DNA from: Peribacillus sp. FSL H8-0477 | GTDB lineage: Bacteria > Bacillota > Bacilli > Bacillales > DSM-1321 | Length of the DNA stretch: 64,000 nt | Direction: 5' to 3' | NCBI RefSeq assembly: GCF_038002765.1 | Contig: NZ_JBBODE010000001.1 | Location: 496,001 to 560,000, forward strand | Part shown: positions 26,572 through 37,254 of the stretch, one piece after another | Layout of the letters: each line of letters opens with the position of its first letter | How positions within the stretch are numbered: the first letter of the stretch is position 1 | Notes under the pieces: model-generated | Database searches by the model: none | What the model was told of the DNA's origin: nothing | What the model saw: the letters and a program-made list of their open reading frames with translations, nothing else | Position numbers and translations under genes: made by a program

Positions 26572-27270
26572 TTAAAAATAATTTGTTTGTAAAAAATCTA
26601 CTTTTTCCTTTGTAATCATAGCTTGTTCCTCCATCCCTTCAAAGGTAACAATGTAGGAGTTTTTTGCATATAGCGAAAAGTTCTTCACATGATGGATATT
26701 GATAATAAAGGATCGATGTGAACGCAGGAAATCCCGCTCCCTCAATTCCCCTTCCAATTCATTCAACGTTTGATAGGTTTTAATTGGACCCGTCTTTGTA
26801 TAAATCGTCGTTGATCTCCCAGAACGTTCAATAAAAATAATATCCTTTTTCTGTACAATATGTATTTCGTTTTTCTGTTTTAAATACAGCCTGCCCACCA
26901 TTTCACTCGACCTTGATTTTTCTAACAGGCGCTCAACAGACTTCACAAGCCGGTCCTTTTGATACGGTTTCATAATATAATCATGAACATTTAATTCAAA
27001 TGCATGAACTGCATAGCCGCTGCTGCCTGTCACAAAAATGACCGAAATATTCAGCGCATGCGAGTGAATGATATCGGCCAGCTCATAGCCTGATAGATTG
27101 GGCATTTCAATATCCGCAATTAATAAATCAATGGTCTGTTTCTTAATCTGCTCGTATGCCTCTTCTGCTGATAAAGTTGAAAAAATAACCTCTACTTCAG
27201 GAATCCCTGCTACAATTCCATTTAATTTATCCAGATCGATAAACCGATCATCTACGAGTCCTACTCTCAT
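26572..27270 (-). CDS. natR: LytTR response regulator NatR
   Basis: A response regulator of about 232 residues. The receiver domain (1-125) shows GLVDDR at the start, phosphoacceptor LLIADIEMPN (Asp near 53) and MKPYQKD near 101. A LytTR DNA-binding domain occupies about 135-230 (KKDIIFIERSGRSTTIYTKT, RDFLRSHRSFIINIHHVKNF). The frame opens further upstream at GTG 27285, but ATG at 27270 gives the normal receiver start. Direct repeats 21 bp apart in front of natA fit the way LytTR dimers bind. Confidence 0.9.
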   Translation of the reverse strand: MRVGLVDDRFIDLDKLNGIVAGIPEVEVIFSTLSAEEAYEQIKKQTIDLLIADIEMPNLSGYELADIIHSHALNISVIFVTGSSGYAVHAFELNVHDYIMKPYQKDRLVKSVERLLEKSRSSEMVGRLYLKQKNEIHIVQKKDIIFIERSGRSTTIYTKTGPIKTYQTLNELEGELRERDFLRSHRSFIINIHHVKNFSLYAKNSYIVTFEGMEEQAMITKEKVDFLQTNYF

Positions 27271-27334
27271 TCTTCTTCGCCTCACATACCGTTGTTGTTT
27301 TCATTTTACCATCAAATAATGGAAAAATGACCTA

Positions 27335-27367
27335 TTTACGACATTAAAAGGGATATTCACGACATAA
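27335..27367. promoter_or_regulatory. Candidate NatR operator: direct repeats 21 bp apart
   Basis: ACGACAT at 27338-27344 and again at 27359-27365, inside the longer matches TTTACGACATTA and TTCACGACATAA. Start-to-start distance is 21 bp, two helical turns, as expected for LytTR dimers. The pair lies about 30 bp upstream of a TATGAT -10 box (27394-27399) for natA, the place for an activator. Confidence 0.6.
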
Positions 27368-27432
27368 GTACAGATTTCGTTTGTGATTATTTATATGATA
27401 GAGCTATCAAAAGACAATGAGGAGGAAAAGTA

Positions 27433-28182
27433 ATGATTGAAATAAAAGGTGTCACGAAACAATTTAAAGAAAAGAAAGTGTTCCTTACCGCTTTAAAGCA
27501 TGTATCGTTCACCGTTAAACAAGGTCAAATTGTTGGCTTACTCGGGGAAAATGGCGCTGGAAAAACAACACTGCTGCGGACGATTGCTACCCTATTATCT
27601 CCCACCGACGGTCAGGTGTTAGTCGCTGGACACGATACGGTCGAAAGTCCAAATGAAGTAAAAAAAAGAATCGGTGTTCTATTTGGCGGTGAAACGGGAT
27701 TGTATGAACGACTGACTGCCCGGGAAAACCTTGAATATTTCGCTCTGTTATATGGCATGAGTAAACATGAAACGAAGGTACGCATTGACGACCTGGCAAA
27801 AATGTTCGGGATGAGAGATTATCTTGATCGTAAGGTAGGAGGGTTTTCTAAGGGGATGCGGCAAAAGGTGGCCATTGCCCGTACGATTATCCACAACCCA
27901 GACATTATTTTGTTTGATGAACCAACCACTGGGCTTGATATCACCTCGTCCAACGTCTTTCGGCAACTGGTCCATCAATTAAAACGAGACGGAAAGACGA
28001 TTGTCTTCTCAAGTCATATCATGGACGAAGTTTCCATGCTTTGTGATTCAGTCGCAATGATCCATAAAGGTGAGCTAGTCTTTCACGGAAACCTAGAAGC
28101 TTTATATAAAACAGAAGCCAGCCGTGATTTAAATTATATTTTCATGAGCAAGCTTGTGAGGGGGAACGAACATGCTTCTTAA
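27433..28182 (+). CDS. natA: Sodium ABC exporter ATPase NatA
   Basis: A 249-residue ABC ATPase. Walker A is GENGAGKTT near 39, the signature is GGFSKGMRQKVAIA near 139, Walker B is IILFDEPTTGLD near 158, and the switch His is in SSHIMDE near 193. With NatB it forms an exporter of Na+ known from B. subtilis. AGGAGG lies upstream of ATG. It overlaps natB by 11 bases and is divergent from natRK. Confidence 0.92.
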   Translation: MIEIKGVTKQFKEKKVFLTALKHVSFTVKQGQIVGLLGENGAGKTTLLRTIATLLSPTDGQVLVAGHDTVESPNEVKKRIGVLFGGETGLYERLTARENLEYFALLYGMSKHETKVRIDDLAKMFGMRDYLDRKVGGFSKGMRQKVAIARTIIHNPDIILFDEPTTGLDITSSNVFRQLVHQLKRDGKTIVFSSHIMDEVSMLCDSVAMIHKGELVFHGNLEALYKTEASRDLNYIFMSKLVRGNEHAS

Positions 28183-29329
28183 TATCTATTTAAAAGAAAT
28201 GAAAGATTGTTTCAGAGACCGCAGAACCTTACTTCTGACCGTTCTTCTACCGATTGTGATGATGTCTGGATTAGTCTTTTTCTATGAAAGCATAGGATCA
28301 AGTGGAGAAGGAGAAACGTACAAACTTGCGGTAGACTCTTCGTTTAGTAACGACGAGGCAGCTATTTTTAAGGAGTATGCAGCCATAGATATTATAATAT
28401 CAGCTGATCCTGAACAAACATTTGCAGATGGTGACGCCCAAGGCGCTCTAGTGTTAAATCCTAATTTTCATGAGACGGTCAAAATGGGGAAAGAAGCATC
28501 ATTTACGATGATTGGTGATTCAACTAGTGAAAACTCATCTAATTTAATGTCTTTGGTAGCAACTGCCCTGACAGAATACGAAAAAAGGATTGTCGCTGAA
28601 CGACTACAGGCTCAAGGAACCGATGCTTCGCTGATCCAGCCATTTTCAGTTGAGCAGAAAGAAATGTCTGAGGATAATTTCGGTGGCCATTTAATTGCCT
28701 TTCTGATTCCTATGATGCTAGCACTTGCAATTGGAGTAGGAGCTGGTCCTGCAGCAGCTGATTTATTTTCAGGTGAAAAAGAAAAGAAAACAATGGAAGC
28801 TTTGCTGATGTCACCGGTAAGCCGTTCAACACTCTTAACAGCTAAATGGTTGACGATTTCAACGATTGGTGCTTTAACGGGTATGATCACCTTAATCGTC
28901 GTTGCCCTTGAAATTACCTTTTTAACGGAAAATCTTAAAAAGGGCATCTCGTTTGGTAATGAGGTCTATTTAATCATTCTTATCGCCATTTTTCTTTCCA
29001 TCATCTACGCGATGTTTATTGCTTCGCTCTTGATGATGACCAGCATTATTGGGAAAACAACAAAAGAAGCTCAAAGTTATAGCACTCCCATTCTTATGGT
29101 CGTTATTTTTCCTTCTATGATGCTAGCAACCACTAGCGTGAACGAACTAGCTTTCTGGCATTTTGCTACACCGATTATGAACTTGTTCAGCCTTTTTAAA
29201 GAACTATTATTAGGTGTCATTCATTACGAGCATATTTTCATTACGATTGGCAGCAACCTCCTCAGCCTATGCGTCATCTTTATCATCGCCCGAATCTTAT
29301 TTATGAAGGATAAATGGGTGATGAATTAA
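28172..29329 (+). CDS. natB: Sodium ABC exporter permease NatB
   Basis: A 385-residue permease, the same length class as B. subtilis NatB. N-terminal helix near 20-40, a long extracytoplasmic loop (about 45-170), then five or six helices in the C-terminal half, with the conserved cytosolic GEKEKKTMEALLMSPVSRST near 200 typical of ABC-2 NatB/YhaP-type exporters. Its start lies within natA, so the two are translated together. A bidirectional terminator follows. Confidence 0.92.
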   Translation: MLLNIYLKEMKDCFRDRRTLLLTVLLPIVMMSGLVFFYESIGSSGEGETYKLAVDSSFSNDEAAIFKEYAAIDIIISADPEQTFADGDAQGALVLNPNFHETVKMGKEASFTMIGDSTSENSSNLMSLVATALTEYEKRIVAERLQAQGTDASLIQPFSVEQKEMSEDNFGGHLIAFLIPMMLALAIGVGAGPAAADLFSGEKEKKTMEALLMSPVSRSTLLTAKWLTISTIGALTGMITLIVVALEITFLTENLKKGISFGNEVYLIILIAIFLSIIYAMFIASLLMMTSIIGKTTKEAQSYSTPILMVVIFPSMMLATTSVNELAFWHFATPIMNLFSLFKELLLGVIHYEHIFITIGSNLLSLCVIFIIARILFMKDKWVMN

Positions 29330-29331
29330 CG

Positions 29332-29367
29332 AAAAAAGCTGCCGAGAATTTTCTCGACAGCTTTTTT
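29332..29367. terminator. Bidirectional terminator between natB and glpD
   Basis: AAAAAAGCTG-CGAGAA type stem pairs with TTCTCG-CAGCTTTTTT, one mismatch. A and T runs on both sides allow function on both strands. Confidence 0.85.
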
Positions 29368-29378
29368 AAAGTCTTTAT

Positions 29379-31052
29379 TTACGCTTTTACGGTTGGTTCA
29401 TCGATAGCCGTAGTCGCATGTTTAATTTCGTATTCAAGTTGTGAAGTCATTTTTTGTTTGGTTTCATCAGACCAGTTGAAGTAAGCTTGCATAAAGTCGA
29501 TGACTTTTTCCTTATAACTTCTCACTGTGTCGATATCAAATAACAAGGCTCCTGTTCTTCTATATAAGAAGTCGACTGGAGTCGCAGTCATTTCGTGATC
29601 AAGAGCATATTGAAGCTTAGCCATTAATACAATTGGCAGGCCATATTGCTCTGCATTTTTTCTAATTGTATCTAAATTATCAAAAATGGTTGGAACATTT
29701 GAACCATAACGAGTAGCTAATTGTTCAGCTTCTTTCTGTGTCAACGATAGAGACAGACCTCTTTCAATCTGTTTTTGAACATAGCTGTCAAACTGTTTAG
29801 AACCGCCCACATTACCACCTGAAATCGGAAGATGTTTCGTTTGGCAGGTAGTGTATTTAATATTTTTTTCTTGTTCAAATTTCTTGGCAACTAAATTAAC
29901 AATCGTTTCAGCCATTTTTCTGTATCCAGTTAATTTACCACCTGCAATAGTGATTAATCCTGACTCAGATTCCCAAATTTCATCTTTACGGGAGATTTCT
30001 GAAGGATCTTTTCCATCTTCTAAAATTAACGGACGAACACCAGCCCAGCTAGACTCAATATCACTCTCTGTAACTTTCACAGTCGGGAACATATAATTAA
30101 TAGATTTAAGCACATACTCTCGGTCACTGCTTGTAATATTCGGACTAACCGCATCTTCATCGAAGAAGGTATCTGTCGTTCCAACATAAACCTTCTCTTC
30201 ACGAGGAATAGCGAATACCATTCTGCCGTCTGGTGTATCAAAGTAAACAGCTTGCTTCAGCGGGAATCTAGATTGATCAATAACTAAGTGCACGCCTTTT
30301 GTTAATTGCAATGCTTTACCCTTCTTAGAATTATCAATTTCACGGATTTCATCTACCCAAGGACCTGTTGCATTGACTACTTTATCTGCAAAAATCTCAT
30401 GTTTCTCACCTGTTAATTGGTCATTAATTAAAACACCTACAACTTTACCATTTTCATAGAGCAGATTTTCAACTTTTGAATAATTAAGTGCTTTTGCGCC
30501 TAATTCAACAGCTGTTTTCATAACTTCGATGGTAAGACGAGCATCATCGGTACGGTATTCAACATAATACCCTCCGCCTTGAAGATTTTCGTTCTTCACT
30601 AAAGGTTCTTTATTCAACGTTTCTTGTTGAGATAACATTTTTCTACGTTCACTTTTTTTAACACCCGCAAGGAAATCGTATACTCTCAACCCGATATTTG
30701 TACTGAAACTACCAAAGGTTCCACCTTTATGGAAAGGTAATAACATCCATTGAGGCGTGGTAACATGAGGTCCATTTTCATAGACGATTTCACGTTCTTT
30801 CCCTACTTCAGCAACCATTTTAATTTCGAATTGTTTTAGATAACGTAAACCGCCGTGAACGAGCTTTGTTGAACGGCTGGATGTTCCAGCTGCGAAATCC
30901 TGCATTTCCACTACTGCCGTCTTCATTCCTCTGACTGTAGCATCCAGGGTAATACCTGCTCCTGTGATTCCTCCGCCAATTACCAATAGGTCCAATTTAT
31001 CTTTCTTTACAGAAGTTATGATTTCATTACGATTTTTATTTGAAAAGTTCAT
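29379..31052 (-). CDS. glpD: Glycerol-3-phosphate dehydrogenase (aerobic, FAD)
   Basis: A 557-residue flavoenzyme. The FAD-binding motif DLLVIGGGITGAGITLDA is near residue 20, followed by TSSRSTKLVHGGLRYL near 55 and ATGPWVDEI near 220. It oxidises glycerol-3-phosphate to dihydroxyacetone phosphate at the membrane and passes electrons to the quinone pool. ATG at 31052 is chosen, with GGAGGGG eight bases upstream; the frame is open 15 codons further. Last gene of the glp cluster, with its own terminator-bearing leader. Confidence 0.95.
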   Translation of the reverse strand: MNFSNKNRNEIITSVKKDKLDLLVIGGGITGAGITLDATVRGMKTAVVEMQDFAAGTSSRSTKLVHGGLRYLKQFEIKMVAEVGKEREIVYENGPHVTTPQWMLLPFHKGGTFGSFSTNIGLRVYDFLAGVKKSERRKMLSQQETLNKEPLVKNENLQGGGYYVEYRTDDARLTIEVMKTAVELGAKALNYSKVENLLYENGKVVGVLINDQLTGEKHEIFADKVVNATGPWVDEIREIDNSKKGKALQLTKGVHLVIDQSRFPLKQAVYFDTPDGRMVFAIPREEKVYVGTTDTFFDEDAVSPNITSSDREYVLKSINYMFPTVKVTESDIESSWAGVRPLILEDGKDPSEISRKDEIWESESGLITIAGGKLTGYRKMAETIVNLVAKKFEQEKNIKYTTCQTKHLPISGGNVGGSKQFDSYVQKQIERGLSLSLTQKEAEQLATRYGSNVPTIFDNLDTIRKNAEQYGLPIVLMAKLQYALDHEMTATPVDFLYRRTGALLFDIDTVRSYKEKVIDFMQAYFNWSDETKQKMTSQLEYEIKHATTAIDEPTVKA

Positions 31053-31082
31053 TATATTTTCCCCTCCATTTTGGCAGAAATC

Positions 31083-31138
31083 AATAAAAGAGACCACAAA
31101 TCAACATTATCAATATGATAATGTGTTTCGTGGTCTCT
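31083..31138 (-). promoter_or_regulatory. glpD leader terminator, probable GlpP antitermination target
   Basis: On the minus strand GAGACCAC pairs with GTGGTCTC (plus 31090-31097 with 31130-31137). An inner ATTATC/GATAAT stem is also present, and T-rich sequence follows, all between glpK and the glpD ribosome site. B. subtilis glpD has such a leader, opened by GlpP with glycerol-3-phosphate; the same control is inferred here. Confidence 0.8.
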
Positions 31139-31225
31139 CCATGTCTCCTACCGACTTTATTAACTTAAGTTTAGTATACCAGAAACCGCTGATAAATAAA
31201 AATCCTCAGCCTCGAGAATAAAAAA

Positions 31226-33573
<2,348 letters not shown>

Positions 33574-33628
33574 GGTCAACACTCCCCTTAAATATGAGTT
33601 CTATTTCTACTAACATCATGAGAGAGAC

Positions 33629-33681
33629 AAAAAAGATTCACACAGAATAATCCTCTATATAGAGGCAGCACTGTGTGAATC
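33629..33681 (-). promoter_or_regulatory. glpF leader terminator, probable GlpP antitermination target
   Basis: A perfect 11-bp stem, GATTCACACAG (33635-33645) with CTGTGTGAATC (33671-33681), has an inner CCTCTATATAGAGG hairpin. On the minus strand it is followed by TTTTTT (33629-33634), about 30 bases after the predicted transcription start. It should stop transcription unless GlpP acts. Confidence 0.88.
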
Positions 33682-33717
33682 TCCTTATCTCCGTCACAAT
33701 TCATTAACTTATTTTGA

Positions 33718-33746
33718 ATTATACAAGTCTATGAAAACGCTGTCAA
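33718..33746 (-). promoter_or_regulatory. glpFK promoter with overlapping cre site
   Basis: On the minus strand TTGACA (plus 33741-33746), a 17-bp spacer and TATAAT (33718-33723) form a consensus sigma-A promoter. ATGAAAACGCTGTCAA (33731-33746) matches the CcpA cre consensus and covers the -35 and half the spacer, so glucose repression by blocking polymerase is expected. Confidence 0.88.
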
Positions 33747-33791
33747 GAAAAAGACACATTCCTTCGATTAAACTTCTTTTTTTAAAAAACC

Positions 33792-34340
33792 TTATTCTTC
33801 AAAAAATCTCCATAATTCTTGTTTAGACGTTGTAATCCCAGATGCTCCTGCCTGCAGGGCATTATTTACCTCATCAGATGTTCGGATTAACCCGCCGGCC
33901 AAAATAGGCGTATTTAATCGTTCTTTCACTTCTTTGATCATCCATGGCATAGCGCCAGGAAGTACCTCTATATAATCTGGTCTCGTTCTTTCCACAAGTT
34001 TGTATGTCTTTTCAACTGCATGTGAATCAATCAAAAACATCCGCTGAATCGCCAGCACACCTTTTTGTTTTGCTTTTAAGATGACACTTGCCTTTGTTGA
34101 AATCAATCCATACGGTCGATATTCCTGACAAATATACTCTGTAGCATATTCATCATTCTTTATTCCTTGAATTAAATCGACATGATATATGATCTTTTTC
34201 CCGCTGCTTTCCGTCATCCGTTTAACATTTTTCATCTGTGAAATATGTAAATCCAAGAAAACACCAATTTCATAAGAGCTGTCTAAAAACTTTTCAAAAT
34301 CTTTCATATTTGTAAAAGCAGGTAATATTTTTTGGTTCAT
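33792..34340 (-). CDS. glpP: Glycerol uptake operon antiterminator GlpP
   Basis: A 182-residue GlpP. Family features: FLDLHISQMKNVKRMTESSG near 29, YHVDLIQGIKNDEYATEYIC near 52, RPDYIEVLPGAMPWMI near 119 and ILAGGLIRTSDEVNNALQAG near 145, a TIM-barrel-like pattern with the glycerol-3-phosphate site. It binds nascent leader RNA when glycerol-3-phosphate is bound and prevents termination ahead of glpFK and glpD. GGAGG upstream of ATG. Its position directly upstream of glpF is as in B. subtilis. Confidence 0.95.
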   Translation of the reverse strand: MNQKILPAFTNMKDFEKFLDSSYEIGVFLDLHISQMKNVKRMTESSGKKIIYHVDLIQGIKNDEYATEYICQEYRPYGLISTKASVILKAKQKGVLAIQRMFLIDSHAVEKTYKLVERTRPDYIEVLPGAMPWMIKEVKERLNTPILAGGLIRTSDEVNNALQAGASGITTSKQELWRFFEE

Positions 34341-34430
34341 TTTTTCCTCCTAGAACGTTAATAACCTATATAGTTATCGAATTAACTTAATAGTACCATA
34401 CACCTATCTGTTCAGCTAAAAAAGACTATT

Positions 34431-34542
34431 TATCAGTCTCCCGGACTCGTATATCGGTCTAACATGAGGTTGTATCGGTCTATCCAATTTTTATCAGTCT
34501 AATTGATGCTTGTATCGGTCTAACTCTTTTGTTTATCAGTCT
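34431..34542. repeat. 21-bp-period TATCRGTCT array (array B)
   Basis: TATCAGTCT or TATCGGTCT starts at 34431, 34452, 34473, 34492, 34513 and 34534: six copies, spaced 21, 21, 19, 21 and 21 bp. Three copies have A and three have G at position 5. Spacer sequences are unrelated. It lies between the glpP start and the terminator of the peptide transport operon, filling most of the gap. Confidence 0.9.
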
Positions 34543-34601
34543 GGGCTCATCCAAATCTCACTATCTACTTTTTTGCGTTCGGATTTTAAAAACAGCTCCT
34601 A

Positions 34602-34630
34602 GAAAAAGACTGTCGCAGTTTCTCGACAGC
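34602..34630 (-). terminator. Terminator of the peptide transport operon
   Basis: CTGTCG (34610-34615) pairs with CGACAG (34624-34629). On the minus strand a TCTTTTTC run follows. Confidence 0.75.
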
Positions 34631-34665
34631 CTGAGTGTATCTATCATACACTTCTTCCATTATTC

Positions 34666-36285
34666 TTAGTTAGCTCCTTCTAAATTCCATTTAAACGTTT
34701 CATGATGGAAGCCAAACACTTTAGGCTCTCCATTGGTTACTTGCTTGGAAACGGCAGAAAAATCAAAATCAGAGAACAGCGTGATAATCGGCATATCTTC
34801 TTCCCATATCTCTTGGACTTCATCATATAATTCTTTTCGCTTCTCAGGATCCGCCTCGGATTTCCCTTTATTCAACAGTTCATCACTTTTAGGATTATCG
34901 TAACTCATAAAATTATAAGCTCCTGTTTTCGTATATAAGGAAGATACATCAGGATCCAGGGTAAATGTGAAGCCCATAAGCAAGGCATCAAATTCTCCCG
35001 CCTTTCCCTTTGCCATCAAAGTCGGGAAATCAAAGGTGGACATTTTAACTTTTACACCTGCATCTTTTAGGTTCTGTGTAATGATATCAGCAGCTTGTTC
35101 ACGTACTTTATTTCCTGTTGGTACAATGAAATTAAGTTCCTTTTCGAAATCCCACCCTGCTTCCTCAAGCGCTTTTTTCGCTGCTGACGGATCATAAGCA
35201 ATCGTTTTGATATCCTTATTCAAGTATGGATTGATGGTTGTATACGGTCCATCAATCACCTCGCCGTACCCTTTAAGCAATTTATCAACGATTTGTTGTC
35301 GATCGACAGCTTGAGCAAACGCCTTTCTGATTTTCGGATCTTTGATGGTCTCGGTATTAAACATCATCGATTGGAAACCAAACGTATTTTCCGTCTTTGT
35401 TTTCACAGTTTCAATTTTTTCAACCGTTTCATAATCGGTCGGTACGATTTTCCCAATGCCTCCTGCCACATTCATGTGCAATTCACCCGTTTGAAGCTGA
35501 GCGACTAGATTAGCAGCAGGCATTACTTTAATGAATAACTTACTAAGTTCAACATTCCCTAAATAATAATTCGGATTTTGTTTAAATTCGACATATTGAT
35601 CTTTCTTATATTGAACAAATTGGTATGCACCGTTTGTAACTGTTGGATTTTGCATAAATGGATCCTGAGACAACTTTGCCGGATCAATTTTCTCAAGGGC
35701 ATGCTTCGGAAGAATCATAAATTTTGTTCCAAGCTGTTCTTTAATCATATTTGGGTCAACAGGCGTTTTTGTTTTAAATTCAATTTTCTTTTCATCAATA
35801 ATTTTCACAGATGGAATTTCTTTTGCTCCCCCCTCAAGCTTTCCATTTGTATCTAACCCTTCAAACATGGAAATATATCCACCCACTACCGTTTCAACAA
35901 CAGGATTAGCCACTAGGTTAAAAGTGAAGGCAACGTCATCGGCTGTGACCGGTTTACCATCAGACCATTTCGCCTCTTTATTCAACGTAATCGTATAGGT
36001 TTGATTGTCAGTCGTCTCAAATGATTCCGCAAGCTTTGGAGCGAATTCCTGTGGACCAGTCATCTCCAAAAAGGAATCAAACATGAATTTTTCTGTGAAT
36101 TGTGAAGCCACATCCGATGAGTTGATTGGATTAAATAAAATTGGCGGATTTACCATTCCAAGAAACATTGTTTTACCCTTTTCACCTGATGTTGACGCCT
36201 TTTCACCGCTGTCCTTACTACATCCGGTCAAAAAGATCATGGTTGCAAGGAACAGCATACCTGTGATTTTCGTTAGTTTCCTCAT
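34666..36285 (-). CDS. Peptide ABC transporter substrate-binding lipoprotein
   Basis: A 539-residue SBP_bac_5 lipoprotein. The lipobox is FLTGC (Cys22), followed by a Ser/Gly/Lys linker and the family signature NKEAKWSDGKPVTADDVAFT near 101. The C-terminal lobe contains IRKAFAQAVDRQQIVDKLLK near 325. It delivers oligopeptides, or possibly nickel chelates, to the permease pair. It is the last gene of the cluster from the amidohydrolase at 41505 down to here. Confidence 0.9.
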   Translation of the reverse strand: MRKLTKITGMLFLATMIFLTGCSKDSGEKASTSGEKGKTMFLGMVNPPILFNPINSSDVASQFTEKFMFDSFLEMTGPQEFAPKLAESFETTDNQTYTITLNKEAKWSDGKPVTADDVAFTFNLVANPVVETVVGGYISMFEGLDTNGKLEGGAKEIPSVKIIDEKKIEFKTKTPVDPNMIKEQLGTKFMILPKHALEKIDPAKLSQDPFMQNPTVTNGAYQFVQYKKDQYVEFKQNPNYYLGNVELSKLFIKVMPAANLVAQLQTGELHMNVAGGIGKIVPTDYETVEKIETVKTKTENTFGFQSMMFNTETIKDPKIRKAFAQAVDRQQIVDKLLKGYGEVIDGPYTTINPYLNKDIKTIAYDPSAAKKALEEAGWDFEKELNFIVPTGNKVREQAADIITQNLKDAGVKVKMSTFDFPTLMAKGKAGEFDALLMGFTFTLDPDVSSLYTKTGAYNFMSYDNPKSDELLNKGKSEADPEKRKELYDEVQEIWEEDMPIITLFSDFDFSAVSKQVTNGEPKVFGFHHETFKWNLEGAN

Positions 36286-36309
36286 TTGATTTCCCCCAAT
36301 TTCTCTAGT

Positions 36310-37236
36310 TTATTTTATACTTCTCGGATCCATTGCATCTCTAAGGCCGTCACCCATAAAATTAATTGCAAGAACTGCCAGTAAAATTAACATGCCGGGC
36401 GGTACCCATAACCATGGCTGATTCGCTAGAACAGAGAGTGATTGAGCCTCTGTTAAAATATTTCCCCAACTGGCTGTTGGTGGTTGGACGCCAAGACCTA
36501 AAAAGCTTAGGGAAGCTTCTAATATAATTGCCGAGGCAATACCGAACGTTGCGTTTACAAGAATCGGTGCCAGACAGTTCGGCAGGATATGCCGAAAGAT
36601 AATTTTAGGGGTTGAATAGCCTAATGCCACACCTGCCATGACATAATCCATTTCTTTTATTGAAAGAACGCTTCCTCTAACAATTCGAGCCACAGCCGGC
36701 CAGCCAAGTAAACCAATTACTAAAATGATGTTGGTTAATGACGGACCCATAATGCTGACGAGGACAAGTATGACCATTAAATAAGGAAATGACATGAATA
36801 CATCAGTGACTCTCATAATCAGCATGTCTATCCATTTTCCAAAGTATCCGGCCAAGGCACCCAGTATCGTGCCAATGGTTACATAGATAGCCACTGCCCC
36901 TATTCCAACGGATAATGAGACTCTTGAGCCATAAATAAGTCTGCTTAAAAGATCCCGTCCGACTTGGTCTGTACCAAGAAGGTGCGCAGAAGATGGACTT
37001 GCGGCGAAGTCACCGGTTATTCGAGTCGGACTGCTAGGAGCAATCCAAGGAGCAAAAATCGCCATAAATGCAATGAGAACAAACACGATTAATCCTAAAA
37101 CTGCAAGCTTATGTTTAATAAAACGTTTGGTAATCAGCGATAGATAACTTTCTTCCTTGCCGAGATCTTCAATGATGTTTAGAGGGATTTCAGGTAAGGG
37201 CTTTTTATTTCCAAGCTTTGTACTTGCCATAGACAT
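36310..37236 (-). CDS. Peptide ABC transporter permease, DppC/OppC type
   Basis: A 308-residue permease with a cytosolic N-terminus (about 1-35), then six helices. The OppC_N region is near 30-80, and the EAA loop LSIKEMDYVMAGVALGYSTP is near 210. The ending MGDGLRDAMDPRSIK is typical of DppC. Works with the DppB-type permease just upstream (18-base gap). GGAGAGG lies before the ATG. Confidence 0.93.
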   Translation of the reverse strand: MSMASTKLGNKKPLPEIPLNIIEDLGKEESYLSLITKRFIKHKLAVLGLIVFVLIAFMAIFAPWIAPSSPTRITGDFAASPSSAHLLGTDQVGRDLLSRLIYGSRVSLSVGIGAVAIYVTIGTILGALAGYFGKWIDMLIMRVTDVFMSFPYLMVILVLVSIMGPSLTNIILVIGLLGWPAVARIVRGSVLSIKEMDYVMAGVALGYSTPKIIFRHILPNCLAPILVNATFGIASAIILEASLSFLGLGVQPPTASWGNILTEAQSLSVLANQPWLWVPPGMLILLAVLAINFMGDGLRDAMDPRSIK

Positions 37237-37254
37237 TACGCCCTCTCCTTTCCA

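Noticed and set aside
28612..28947. 111-codon minus-strand frame inside natB
   Set aside because: Shadow of natB with no ribosome site; natB motifs are complete on the plus strand.
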